A stretch of 64,000 nt of DNA, taken from Numida meleagris (taxonomy: Eukaryota > Chordata > Aves > Galliformes > Numididae). The translations under genes were made by a program, and so were the position numbers. The stretch is taken from assembly GCF_002078875.1 (NCBI RefSeq), contig NC_034420.1, positions 4,463,814 to 4,527,813 on the forward strand, read 5' to 3'. Positions 29,001-42,600 of this stretch are shown here, piece by piece. Numbering within the stretch: the first letter of the stretch is position 1; every line of letters begins with the position of its first letter. Below the pieces are notes generated by a model. That model did no database searches. It saw only the letters and a program-made list of their open reading frames with translations, and had not been told where the DNA came from.

Positions 29001-32000
29001 CAGCCCCATGCAGAGAGCAGTCTCCCGCCTGGCTGTGTGCTCCACAAACTGTGTGCACGTACTCAGCAGAAGAGGCTGCACTGAGCTTTCACAAATAGAC
29101 AGTTTTGCTTCACTGGAGAAAACTTAACACTTAAGATTTCAAATGCACTATCTTAGGGAAAATGAGCGTCATCTCACTCATGACTCCACACCAATAGCAA
29201 AGCCACCTCGTAGCTCCAGCACCACCTTTACAACAGAAGTAACTCTTCTGGTACGTGCCCTTTTCTGTTACATGTGACAGATATACAAAACAGCTCAGGT
29301 ACCATCTATCTCAATCTTCAATTGCCTTCTGTTTCACATTGCTCATGAAGAGTAACCTCAACTCGCACACCCCGTTTCCGGGCAGTTCCATTGCTCCCCA
29401 CTGCATGCCCATGCATTTCCACTACAACTGTGCTGCCAGCCCTCAGAAGCAGCTCAGAGTTTGCCCAGTAGGAATTATTTTGAAGCACTGGGAAACAGCA
29501 TAGAACTCCACTGAGCCATCTAACTGCCTACTGAGAAATTTTTATCTGCTGAAGTAAAAATAATTTTGTAATTTAATTCAGTAGAAAGATGAAAGTACCC
29601 ACCTGACTCTTGTACCAAAGTTTACTGTAATTGTGCAGTCAGGGAGCCCTGCATCTAAGATCAGTACTGCTCTGTATCTGTAGCAGAAAGAAATATTACA
29701 GACACATTTTTCTCACACATACATCTACAAGATATTCAGGAAAAAAAGGATAAGGAAGGGATCGGAAGAGAAACCAGCACAGAGCTATTTTGCATCCTTT
29801 ATGAGAATATTACTCCACTGAGCTAGAAATCACATCTTATTTCTTTATTGCTTTCAGGAAAATAAATTTAAATTCAAAAATCTTAAGATTCTTTTGCAGG
29901 ATGGATATAAGCTAGGCAGATAGACTAAAAACAAATACAGGCTGTCCCTTCTGACAAACTAATCAGTGCAACTTCACTACAATATAAGCAGCTGCAACAA
30001 AAGAAGAACCCAATAACAACAATCAAACAAAAAATGATCTGACCGGAAGGAAGAGAAAATACGTCTTCACTGTTCAGAAAAATACTCTGTGCACCAAAGT
30101 ATTCTTGTAAATTTAATGACAGCCTATCAAACTAATAGACTTAACGTAATGAGATTACAATTCTCTCCTTTACAGAATTAGTGCTTGAAATTTGTTTCAG
30201 AAAATTTTCCACAGACTCTTTTTTTTTTTTTTCCAGTAGAAATTCAGTAAGGACAAATGTTAAGGATACAAAAGCTGGCAAAATCACAGCAATGCCCATT
30301 TTATCAAATTCCTAAATTCACATCAGTGCTGATGAACAAATTCAAAAATTATCCTGAATATTTAAGAAGTTGATACTCAATGAAACTTAATTTCACCTTG
30401 TCCAGAATATTCTCTTTTCACTTACTTCTTGTGGGAAAAAAATCCACACTAAATCATTAAAAAATACATCAAAGAGACTGGCAAATTAGCAGCAGTTTAA
30501 AAAAGTACAGCGAGAGGTAAACGAAAGGCGAAACAATCAACAGCAGAAGCGATGATTCCCATCTCAACCAGGCTTCTCTCCAGCTGTTCAGATGTGTACA
30601 TACAGAGAATAAAATAACTGTAAGGCTGTTTTTCCTTCCTTAGGGAACTCCTGTCTTTTCCATCACTGAAAACATCACTTTAAGCAATTGTCACGTCTGA
30701 AGATCTCTTTGCCTCTTCTACTCTATTTTTAACAAAATGTACTACAAAGCTTGTACAAGAGCAGTGTAAAAAAGAGCAAAACTGTCAGTGAATCTTACAT
30801 TTATTGACAATATTCCTTCATACACATACATTTTTATATACAGATAAATAAAGCATTTATCTATTTACTCCCTTGAGGAAGTATCTCCCTGTTATCCAAT
30901 CAGGCGGGCCAAACTGCACAAGAAAGCATTTCCAGTTTCCTTAACTAACTCACCGATTTTGCACATGTTCATAAAGTATAAATTTATTCTGTTGTAAGAA
31001 ATGACAAACTAATTTACTAAGAATAAGTTTATAAATAGTTCAGAGAATATAGTTGTTCTTTGGAATGTCTCATGATGTTTCTCCATCTGCCTTAATAATT
31101 TTTTGTGGGCTATTCTGAACACAGTATGAACTGATGCACACAAGCAAGCTGTGTTTTTCATAAAAACCTAGGGAGGAGCAGGACTAGTACAGTTACAGAG
31201 ACTTTTGTTTCACTATTTTCAAGTAGCTTATTACAGAAGATAAGTATGCTACCAAGGAGAGAATATGTGAAATTCACAGAATAAATAATGAGACTTTCAA
31301 GAAAAAAACACCTCCCTTTCAAGGAAACATCGAAGTCACATACAAACAGAATTGTGCAAATTTTTATGATTCTACTAATGTTTGTTCAAAACAACCAAAG
31401 GGCTTGTCCTCTACAAAATATTGATTTCTAGCAGTGAACTCTGACACATTCAATATCTTCCTGTCTCCTTGAAATTTTAATATAAATAGAAAAGTCTGAA
31501 AAAGCAGACACATTTATAGATCTAGAGTAAGGAAGATCAGCTAAGGCTAAATTCTCCTATTCTGATATTTGAATGAATGTAGGCTCTCAGGTTTTTACAC
31601 ACTATCACTGGTTGTGCCAGAAAAGGAATGTAAATGAAATAACCATTTATTCTTATGAACTATGTGCAAAAGGATGATCCTCTTAACAATTTACAAAGAC
31701 TAAGCAAATACATAAAGCACGTGTTAAGATTGGGATGAAATGTACAAGTGACGATGTGCATAAGCTATGGAAAAGGAAAATGCTGAAGTAAATGATTCAG
31801 TAATCGAAGTACAGCTTCGCTAACTCAAGGTTTGTATTTGAAAAAATGACCCATTACTATAGCAGAAAAGCTTTCAAGTGTCCACTATTTTACATGGCAA
31901 TCAGTTCTCTTTACCAGTTTCCCACGGCTCTATTAGTTTTCTGCCTTATGGATACCTGATATTAACATTCAAAGACTGGACCACTATCATCATTGTGTCT

Positions 32001-35000
32001 CCTTTCTACACTACTGAATTTTCTTTAAAAGCCTCTGTAATCATCTGTTGACAGTACTCCTTCCTTATTAACTTCTGAGATGTAACACTGCTATAATCTA
32101 TACACCTCAGGGCTTCTTTAACAGTCCCCAGAACAATCATTAAGCATTAACCGTTCCTCATATATCCCAGTAATTGCGTTCCAATATGCAGTGGAATGCA
32201 GTGAAAATATTGTTAGAGGAGCTCACTGGTGAAGATTAGAGTTAGTTGGAAAACTCAGTTGCCACAGTTCATTACCTTCAACAGATTCCATGACAGCCTG
32301 CCAGAATTTGCCCTACAAACTGTTCATGCTGCCTTAAGAGAAAAATAACCTCCAGAAAATGCCTACAGGTTTCAAACTCCACATCAACTTCCTAAGACAC
32401 CAGCTGATCTGAGAATCTGACAGACTGCTCAGGGTTCATTCTGAGTAGTCAGGAAACTGTTGGGAATTCTACCTCTTGCCCAAACTGGCATGTTTTTGGC
32501 AGATAAATGTTATGGAAGTTTCTGTTTTCTAGAGCAGTTAAGAATGACCTGACTTGCACTGTTCTGTAAGAAGATCAAATTTCAAAGAGTTTATCGCAGA
32601 CTTTGATTAGTTTAGTGAATACTATATGTGGTATGTTCTTGGCTGCGTGGAAATTCCAGTAATAAATAATATGGAGATACATTCTTTTCAAACTTGGTGA
32701 GCAAAATCTATATTTGTTATGCAAATACAGCCACAGCTGGTTACAGCCATTTAGAAGAAGAAAGAGAAGAGCAGAGCAAGGGCCATGCTAACGGAAGCCT
32801 CTTCTCAAGCCACTGTTTATATCAATAGAAAAGCACATTTTCAAGCATAACAAGATGTAATAAAGCGATGAATATATAATATCTAGTGAATCTTTCACTT
32901 AAGACTGTTTTGAACATAGGATGTTAACTAGTCACTTCTGACCATTAAGATACAATTTTAACAGCATCTTTCTAGAAAAAAAACAAACACATACAAAGCT
33001 CTCACACAAAGTTACTGGTTCAGAATTACTACCACACACTTGCAGACGTAAGAAATGCTTACAACACAATTTTGATGGAATCTGAGTAACTAAAACCAGA
33101 GTTAATGTCACATTTTGAAACACAGTGAAATTTATCTTTTTAATAAAAGATGCAATTTCAGTAATCCATTCTTAATTTAATTAAGAAAATGAAATTAATC
33201 AGGCTAAAATCTCCCAAAACAGGAAGATTATAAAGAAATAAGGCAATGATGAGCCCAGGTCACACAAATGCACTGTATATGTCTACCAGTAATCCACGAC
33301 TTTTATTTAATACACCAATGGAGAATATCCACATTCCGAACCCTGCTGTTTCAACTTGGTAGCAAATGTTGTATTGCATCACATGCTCTAAATCTAATTT
33401 AAGGTACTGTTGGAAGGGCGAGAGATCTCCAAGTTTATTGTGCAGTTTGTAAGAAATTGATCATTCTGACTTAGGAGAAGAGCAATAAAATTTGTGAATA
33501 TTTGTTCAAAGACGTTAGCTTGACCAGTGTATGTATTGACTTTGACATAGTAAACCTCAAACGTGCAAACACATTTGAAGTTAGATGACTCACTCCTGGA
33601 ATACTTATCTGCAAAAATGATTCTCACTTTTCTGTGATTAAAATAATCTGATGTTTAGGATTCTATAAAATAAGAATAATGATTTTTTTTTCACTTGCCC
33701 ATCTTCAACATAAATATTTTGACAGATGATAAAATGACAGGCAGGGTCTGCATTCATTTTAAGCTCTCCAAAACACTAGTGAACACATAGCAAAGCTTCT
33801 CTTTGCCAAGAGCAGAAATAACAATTATTTAATGAAAATGAAATTTGTCCTATAATCAGAAAAACTCTTTACAAGGCATTTAAAGCTTCACAACTTTCAT
33901 TCATACATACCTTACACATTTTAGAAGGTAAATTATTTTGCTATTTTGTATTAAACTTCTGCAGCAGAAGTTCATAAGGATGCGGACACAACATATAGTC
34001 ATAGATGGAGAAATATTTACATCAGAACTTCTAATAAGAATCTTCTACAAAGAATCCATAAACTCAATTTGAAATTCAGCTATATTTCATGTTAAAATGT
34101 CCCTTAAGAGAAGGCCCCTATAGAACCAAGAATAGTTCTTAGCTTAAGTGTTCAGAAACATTGTCAGATGGTCTCTGTAGACCTCTCCTATTGTAATCCT
34201 GTTCTAAGACCAGCAGTCCTCAGAAAGAAAAAACGATGCAGCTGAACATAAGCATTATTTTTCCTGGTTTTGTGCAATGTCTTCTTTAACTATTTTCTAA
34301 AAAAGTTCAAAAATTTTACTGTTAGAGAAGTAAGGTGATCAGTCACACATGATTCATTTTTGAGAATATAATGTAAAACTGAGCACTGTAAGCAGAAACT
34401 TTATATTGGAAATCTAAACCAAGCTGAGCTCATATACAAGGGAAAGAAAACCAACCCCTCCAACTTCATATAAATATTCATGTCACAAAGAAGAATCAGA
34501 AATTAACTATTTTCAATACTGTGTGTTTATTAAATGTGTTATACACTGAATATGGACTAATTAATGAGTAAAAAATGAAGAGTTGTTTCTACTAAGCTTT
34601 TATGAATGTGAGTTTTACAATATAAATGTCATATCAGAGTTCAAGAGGTTCTTTATGGGATAATCCTACTGTCTTCAGTCATAATAAAATCAGTTGGGTT
34701 ATACAGAAACCACTATGTGTGGTGATTTCATTTAATATAAAATGATTTTTCTGTAGAATTCCTCTATTATGACACATCTTTAGAAGTTTTAGGCTTTATA
34801 TAGTTACATAGAATAGCAAAATCAAAACAAAGCAAACCACAGTCACCACCACCAACTTCAAGAAAATAGTTCCACTTTACGTGACAGAAAATTTTCAGCA
34901 AATGCTCTCCTTAGACTAAGAACTAAGCATCTGACCAAGATACAAAGAAACCTGCTCATCTGGTCAAAAGGTATTAATAGACCTGTTTATGGACTATGGA

Positions 35001-36189
35001 CATTTTTATAATCAAGACACAGACTCCTTTAAAAAGTCTTACAGACAGAAATGGATGTACTAACTATCTGCATCTGATGTTTGCTGTATCCACTATACTG
35101 GATCGGGCTTAGATTTACATGTGGTTTTTTGGGTTGTTACGTGCACTCCACCTGTTTTTGAAGAAGAGTGTTTCAAGAAGACTAAAGGTGCAAAATGAAG
35201 AAATGAAGGCTCAAATCTCAAGTTTAACTGTGCAGACACATATTCAAAGTATTTGACAAAATTAAACAAGCAGTAAATTAAGGTAGACCTGCTTTCCAAT
35301 AAAATACATCCTCGCCCGTGTTGGGATTTTTGAATAATTTTAACAGTATTCATTTTGATTCCCTACTGTATTAAGCATTCTGTAGAACAGACTCTCAATT
35401 ACGCTTCAGATAGCCAAAGCACTCAAACTTTTCAGTCATCCATATCCAAAGTTAGTAATACTCCCTGTTTAATTATCCCATTGCACTCCACAAACAGAAT
35501 GTCTTTTCTCAAAGTACTGGTCAAGCCATTTTGCAAATCTGCTGGCTCCTGCAAGTCAGGATGCAGCAAGCTGAAGTCCATTAGTATGACAGGTAGCGCT
35601 CTTACTAACAACTGCTTTTTACTCTCTCTGACAAATGCGCTCTGTGCCATGGCTGACGTTTGTGTAGTAATCAGGACTGATGGATAGGGACGCCAGTGCT
35701 GCCGAAAGTGCCCCCCATTTTAATGTGAGCGATTTGTCAAATGTGCTGCTATCGCACTGCTGTCAGGCACAGCCAGGAAAGCACTCAGTCATCTTTCCAC
35801 CAACCAAGGTCACTTTGGCAGGGACAGGAGGACTCTCCAATGAAATTTTCATTTTTATTGGTGATTTAAATGGCCTGGTTTTCACAGCATTTATATTCTT
35901 TTAAGCAGTCATAAAAAATTCCTGCAAAATTTCCATGACACTAAATACTACACATTTAAAAAAATAAAGGCCAACTGAAGAAAAAGGTGCACAGGCAATT
36001 CACATCCTTTTTTTCCTTATTCACAAAAGAAAATATACGCTGACACATTTAATCTAAAAGCTTCATTCTAAAGTACCAGATTTCAGATACTACTGAAATC
36101 ATACCATCTACGTTCTCGCTACCAACTATCCTCCAGAAGAAATCAAATGAATTGTCTACTGCTGTTAGCTTGTGCTGCTGTGTGCCATG
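26011..36189. other. No gene recognised; unique intron-like sequence
   Basis: Contains poly-A 26167-26181 and poly-T 30219-30232, plus two well-spliced but unidentified minus-strand pseudo-exons (27103-27152 and 29603-29677). A plus-strand block at 35600-35900 looks like a conserved non-coding element. No transposon recognised. Confidence 0.5.
35690..35890. promoter_or_regulatory. Candidate conserved non-coding element
   Basis: A 200-base block with balanced composition, four CpGs, no repeats and dense transcription-factor-like words: GTGAGCGATTTGTCAAATG, TGTCAGGCACAGCC, ATTTTTATTGGTGATTTAAA. Inferred only: texture resembling developmental enhancers inside long vertebrate introns. Conservation cannot be seen from one sequence. 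Confidence 0.25.
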
Positions 36190-36766
36190 AGGGCTGTTCT
36201 GTAATGCCTCCAATTTTGTTATGTTGGCCCACAACATCAGAGGTGGATGCTGGTGGGGTTGAACCTTCCCACCAATATTCCATTACAGCTTGCTGCTGCA
36301 TGACAGATGGCAGCAGAGGGGCACTCACTCAAAATGGCGTCTGACATGGAAGCGCATATGGAGCAGAAGTGTGGAACTGAATTCCTCCGTGCAAAAAACA
36401 CTGCACTCACTGACATTTGTCAATGCTTGTGGAACATTTCTGGAGACTAAACAGTGGATGTAAACATAGTGAGGTGGTGGGTGGTGCGTTTCGGCAGTGG
36501 TCACCTCAACAATGGGTCACCTCCACTGGTGCAGATTTTTATGAGCGCGGCATGCAGGATCTTGCTCGCTGCTGGTGAAAATGCATAGCTAATGGTGGTG
36601 CCTGTGCTGAAAAACAGTGTTTTGTAGCTAAGAATTTGGTGATGACTCTGTTGAAAAATAGTATCTAGTTGCTGAGAATTTGCTCTATCAAACAGTGCTA
36701 CTGTACTCTGTATCTGTTGTAGTTTCCATGGAAATAAATAGGAGGCATTACTTTTGGAGTGGCTTG
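36190..36766 (+). mobile_element. Galluhop-like mariner, internally deleted copy 1
   Basis: Seen: the left end GGGCTGTTCTGTAATGCCTCC matches, in inverted form, the right end GGAGGCATTACTTTTGGAGT (36741-36760). These are the terminal inverted repeats. The interior keeps a helix-turn-helix remnant (ACATTTGTCAATGCTTGTGG region) and then jumps to the C-terminal transposase end (FYERGMQ, KCIANGG), so the catalytic DD34D domain is missing. Frameshifts and stops break both parts. The last 170 bases carry an extra diverged copy of a 41-44 base segment. A clean TA target duplication is not visible. Known: Galluhop is a Tc1/mariner family found in chicken with many short non-autonomous copies. Confidence 0.85.
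36597..36681 (+). repeat. Diverged tandem duplication inside mariner copy 1
   Basis: 36597-36637 and 36638-36681 align with each other (ggtg-ctctg-ttgaaaaa-tag-agtt-tagct-agaattt pattern). The second mariner copy at 43.8 kb has this segment once, so the duplication is private to copy 1 or to its subfamily. Confidence 0.6.
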
Positions 36767-39448
36767 TATATTTAACCCATTTAACAAAAAGTACGGTACC
36801 TTTAAAATAATAAATGTTTACGGTATACTCTTACTGGAAGAGGAAAGCTTACAAGTCAATCTCTATTCAATGCACTGGCCATTTCTGAACTTATTAATTT
36901 CAGCAAATACAAATGCAGGCCTATAAATCCCTACTTACAAGGCCTGCATGAAAAGGACTTAAGAATTAAGTAGAAAAATTTAGTAATAAAATGTAGAAAA
37001 TAGATTCATTTCTAAAGTACTGTAGCTCATAGGGATGATGTTGCTCATCACCTATGAGCTTTTTTGCAGTAAGCTTTTTTGTAGTAAATTAATCTCCAGT
37101 TCTTCAGCATGTTTTTTTTAAAAAAAAACATTTTGCTGATGTGTTTGTGCCAACACTCAAAAATATTAACACCAATGGCGTTTAGCTGCTTAAGCGTTTC
37201 AGAAACTAAGCTATCTATATCTCCAATCACTTAAAAACCTGATCTTCAATGACCAAGGTTTTAAAATAAATTAGCTGGTGACTTTAATTTAAAACCTGAG
37301 AGAAGTTATACCAAAGGTATTTCTGAAGCAAAAACTTACTGAAAAAAATGTGTCCTTTACAGATCAACCCAGAACCTAATAGGTAACTCATATCATTTCA
37401 ATCACTTAAATAAATGTAATGCCAGTTTGCTCACAAGGCACAACACAAACAAGAGCACAAACTGATTTTGTCTGCAACTCCATCCTAAATTTTAACAGTT
37501 AGTGACAAAAAACTAAGCCTGTAAGAAAACATCATGCAAGGTAAAATCAAAAGGAAATAAAAGTTGTTGTAATAAGAGGTGATAAACAAGTTTTTTGCCT
37601 TCTGTATAAGCCTGACAGCTGTCGATATATCTGCAAAAGGTACTCTCACAGCTACACCCACCCCAACGTTACTAACTATCATTGACAACTACTCGCATTT
37701 TCAAAACTGCATAGATAAGGAGTCTAGTCCCTAAACCTCATTGCTGCTTCCCTTTTTTTCCCTGCATATTCCTGCTGAGCCTCAGATGAATTGTCAATAG
37801 CAGAGAAAACCTCTGCTACTGTGAAGTCTCTCACAGTGCCCCTACTCCCATACTAAGCTACAAGCACAGCTAAGTTGCTCAACAAATCTTGCACATACTG
37901 CAAATGCATTATCTCAGCAGAGTCAACATTTCATTCTATGACTGTAAATACACATTTACTGTTTAAGTCAGTGCAGAAAAACTACTTTCTCCCTTTTTCT
38001 ATGCCATATCATCACTTTAAATCAAGAGGGACAAAAAGATCAAGTAGAACGCATGTCAGAAGGTCAAGAAAGCAAAAGTTATTTATATTTTATTTAGAAA
38101 TAGTTCTAGCGCAAGAATGGCAGTCTCATAAAAAACATTAAAACCCAGCAGAGCATTTGAATAGTCTCCCTCTAAATGCCTTCTGGTTTTCTTGGTTTTT
38201 CACAATTTGCATCAGGTAGTGATCTCAGCTTGCTATAAACAAAGCAAATGTCTTCTGCGCCATAACAGGCTGCAAGCTGAGGCCTGACATTACTAGAAGC
38301 ATAGAAAGTAAACAATGACTGGATATCTACAGCTAGACTATAAAACACTCCATTCCAGATGAAATTTTTGGAAAGCTTCAGAAAAACATAACAGCAACAC
38401 CTGGGAATGTAGTTAAGTGAAAATACTGTGTCTTGCAAACGAAGAACTCTTGCTCTTTCTTCCATTGATATCTTGAACATCTCTTCATTAGACAGAGAAA
38501 GTCACCCTGTAATCATGGGTGAAATTCATGCTGTGCTCACTGAAGTTCATACCAGAATAGCCCATAACCAAGACTCCGGAATCTACCAGTTTTACAGGTA
38601 TAAAAGGTACAAAAGCATGGCAGAAAGATATCCTCAACTCCTGCCTGCCTTTAAAAATCATGACCACCATATATAAGTCAACTAGGCCTTTCCAAAACTA
38701 CAGTAACAGTAGGCATGGAACAGAAAGAAAGGGTGTATCTTCTGCTGTATTTTAAGATACTGATATCCAGACAGTTTAAAAATAAGGAAGCAGTTGAGCT
38801 TGAAGGAAAGGAATAGAGAAGCAGCAAGGGGAAACTAAACTGAAAACAGAAAAAAAAAACAACACGGAGAAGTGGAAAGTGGAAAAATCTAATTATAGCA
38901 AAGATTAATGAAAATTGCACATTCAGAATGGATGTGTGCCTCTACGTATATATATCTCCTGATTTATAGAAGTATATATGCAAATCCTATCATAAAATGA
39001 CCAATAAAAGAGAGAAACATTTTGAGCTGATCAACCAAAATGATGGAAACTTTTGCCAGTCTCAGATCAATCTCTCAAGATCTTTTCTCACATGAAAATA
39101 AGGGTAGTGTAACTGTTCTCATAGATACTTGTACAAACTACATGCGGGGAATGGTATATAAACATACACATACTCACACATAAATACACACACAAAAAAA
39201 CAACCACACAGAAATCCTTGGGGAAAGGAGGACTCTGGGGAAAGAAAGGAATTAAAGCAGCAATTCAAGGTCTGAAGGCTGAAGTGTTTGAAATTGTAGT
39301 TGAGAACAATCCTAAAAGAATGTAAGATTCATCACTGTATACAATTATCAATTGAAAAAACTAATACCTAATCATACTCAGAAGTAATAAAGAATGTGGG
39401 AGGTACCAGGGAGTATAGTGAACAAACAAGCAGTACCAGTTGTAAACT
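36767..39448. other. No gene recognised; unique sequence
   Basis: Contains a small inverted repeat with T8A9 centre at 37107-37137 and a 102-codon minus-strand ORF at 38172-38480 without any recognisable domain. A CA-rich tract lies at 39161-39210. No known transposon. Confidence 0.5.
39161..39210. repeat. CA-rich low-complexity tract
   Basis: Imperfect ACAC/ATAC repeats with an internal A7 run. A decayed (CA)n microsatellite. Confidence 0.7.
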
Positions 39449-39677
39449 AAAAGAGGGTGGATCTGGGTTAGGTTTTAGGCACAAATTTTTTACTCAGAGG
39501 GTGGTATGGCACTGGCACAGGCTGCGCAGAGAAGCTGTGGATGCCCCATCTCCAGAGGTGCAACCAGATGCAGGTTGGATGGGGCCCTGGGAAACGTGGT
39601 TTGGTGGAAGGTGTACCTTCCCATGGCAGGGGGTTGGAACTGGGTGGGCTTTAGGGTCCAGCTCACACTATTCTATG
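39449..39677 (+). mobile_element. CR1 LINE, 3' end fragment (plus orientation)
   Basis: Clear CR1 tail text in order: TTTTTTACTCAGAGGGTGGT, GGCACTGGCACAGGCTGCGC, AGAGAAGCTGTGGATGCCCC, GGTTGGATGGGGCCCTGGGA, CCCATGGCAGGGGGTTGGAA. It ends in a single ATTCTATG unit at 39670-39677. About 230 bases long, 5' truncated and moderately diverged. The 95-codon ORF inside is only an open frame of the repeat. Confidence 0.92.
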
Positions 39678-42600
39678 TTTTAAAAAGTTTTGTCATCCGA
39701 ACAAAAATCTTCAAAAACAAGAAAACAAGAAAAGAGCAATTTCTAATCTATACATACACTGATATCAAGAAAACTATTTCAGCATTTAAACAGTAAATAC
39801 ACATAGCCTCATTCTCACAGATTCCTTGCTACTAGTGTTCCCTGTACAGGGAGCAATACATTGAATGCATGTATATCTTGAGTTTCCTTGGCTAAATGCT
39901 TCATACTGCCTACTATATATTTGAAGCTAGTCTAGGAATTACCAAATTATTTGAAAGACTTCAAGCTGAAACAATAAAAATTAACGTCCTGAAAGATAAA
40001 AATAAGCACAAACCAAAATGTTGAAGAGTAATTTGTAACTTTGTACAAGATGAAGATTCAAGATAGTCTTACAGCTCAATTCAGTCTATATTTTAGAAGG
40101 AACAAGAAAATTGTTCAACAGACAAAGAGTTATTATGCACGCTAAATAATGGTAAAATGATAATTACACTGGAGATTTGTCTTAATAAATGAGATGTGAA
40201 GGGGTCTTTATTACCCACCCATGTGCATGTAGAATTCAATTAGCTATCACCTATAAATGCTAATACTAGTGCTGCCAATCAATTTCCTGCACAGGCATTG
40301 AAGAAACTCACCAAAAGAGCTAGATGTGAATGCTGAAAAACTCTTTGGCTAGAAAATAGTTAACCCAGTGGCAATATGGAGAGAAGAAATTCCTTGGAGA
40401 GCCTAAGAGATGTTTTCATCTCATTACATCTACCTTCATAATTATAACAAACTCATCAGCCTCTAGATGAATACCACATATAATCATTTTCCTGAATGTT
40501 TTCCAAAGCAGGAAACCTAACAAGTTATAAATGTTACAGACTAATTTAGGCTATTTGCAGTTCTCATCTCATCTTGAACTGAAATAAGAAGAAAAGAAGT
40601 ATGGTTAAGCTAAAAATAACCAGACAGACTTTTTCTTATTTATTTACTGCAATCCTTGCTCGCTCAGAGCCAGGTAGCATGTCTGGCTTGTTTTGAAGCG
40701 TAGTAAGTTTAGGGCATAGTTAGACTATCTTTTTCAATAATTTTAAAATAATGTAAATAGCTAGAGAAGTTGCCGTGCTTCTAATTTACCTACATAACTG
40801 CTTTCATCAAAACATTTTAAAATACAAAAACAACAACAACAAAACAACCTGAACACAATACAAAACAAAACAAAAATCGGGAAAAATAACTGCTAAGATT
40901 AATTCCATTTACACTAATACCAAACAACAAACTAGAGGATTATACTTAATTGAACAAAATAAATCCCATACAGCAATAATAATCTGAAATACAGAAATAA
41001 TAATCAGAAAAATCCTGACCCACCCAGTGGAAGTGGAGCTCTGCCAGAAATACACTTCTTGGCAAGGCTCTGTGCCCACTAATTAGAGACTGAACCATTT
41101 GGGGACAGTTACTCTGCGTCCTCATGAATTGCTACCAAGCTGTCCAAATCCACCTACCTCTCCAAAAGCAAAATTGTGTTGTTACACATATTGGCAGAGA
41201 ACAGGATCAGGCAGTCGCATCCAAAGCGAATCAGGAGGATTACAGATGAACTGGGGGAGAAATGGTGGGTGGATGTACACATGCACAACACCTTCTTTAC
41301 ACTCTCTCCAGAAAGGCAGACTTTTTCTCCATTAGCTGACTGTGCTGAATTGTGCGCAAACCTTTGCTTCCACGGTGGTGATGCTGCTCCATAACTCCAA
41401 CTGTCTAACTCTCATCTCTTGTTTTTACTGACATATACAGAAAAGGAAACCTGTGAATATCCATGTGCCTGTTTGACACAAATTTCCTATTTAATCCCAA
41501 ACCTCTCAAATCTGTTTTCACAGTCTACCCCACATTACCAAAATGGAATTGCAGAAACAAAACACAGGGGTCATCTCAAAGACCTTCCCAGCCATGACAT
41601 GCTCTAACATGGCTCTGTTCCCTGCTTCACATGGTCAGAAAGGAATTTCCTTCTAGAGAGTCAGCATGTACCACTCCAGTTAGCATCACCTAAAGCCTTT
41701 AACCTAATGACTACTGACAGTGAGAGGCACAGCAATCCCATGTGGAAGTGTATGGCATTTATGTGTCTCTAAGACTAACCAGGGCAGTGGGAGCTCTGCG
41801 TTAGTAGGTCCTCAACTCAAGCCTGATATGGAATTTTTTTTTTTTTTTATGTACAAGAGAGACAGACGTTTCTATTAACATTTAATAAGCATAATGCGTT
41901 TCTTTCAGATGTGACAAGATTAAGCTGTGTACTCAAGGAGAATCCCGCTTTCTTTTCATACTTTGACCCTTACCAAACTTGAATTTCATATATTATAAAA
42001 GAAATACTTAAAAGTCCCCTCCCAGTCACAAGCAGTATTCACAAATAATTTTTGACAACAATGAGCAAATACATATGAATACAAAGAATTAATAGTAACT
42101 GGCAACATGACTTGCATTTTTGACAAAATATTAAAGGTTAGTAAAAAAAATGAGGTAGGTTTTGATTTAAATGCTTACTTGTTTGCCAAAAGAATGTTTT
42201 ACCCAAGTATTGAAACCAATATAGAGCTTTGCAAGAATAGGTCCTCTGGCTGAAAGGTTAAATTTGACCCAAAATAGCAGGTCAAAATCATGCAAGTATG
42301 AAGATTTCAACACATTACATATAAAAAGAGTAATACCTCAGCAGGTGTCTCACTGCCCTTCCCCTCTGCGTACTTTACATGGTCTTTGTGCAGCGATCAG
42401 TATGTCTAGAAAGGTCATAAAAGAGAAGTGGCCAAAAAAAAAAAAGAAAAAAAAAAAGGCAGAAGGAATAGCTGAGAACATCACAAAATCATTCATCATG
42501 CTGGCTCATGCTGTAACCTTACTGAACCGAAAACCAGGCCACAGCAGAGAATACAATGCACAGCCTTCAGCAGTGTGTACAATTTGTATTTGAGAGAACA

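Noticed and set aside
33394..33482. Minus-strand acceptor CTCTTCTCCTAAG followed by open frame
   Set aside because: The only donor is ACA|GTACCT, which is weak, and the frame stops 12 bases later.
34140..34240. Minus-strand acceptor followed by about 25 open codons (LLVLEQDYNRRGLQRPSD)
   Set aside because: Only a poor donor (GAG|GTCTAC) is available, its phase does not fit neighbouring candidates, and the product is unrecognised.
39396..39796. Two overlapping plus-strand ORFs of 95-96 codons
   Set aside because: They are open frames of the CR1 tail; the nucleotide match to CR1 explains them.
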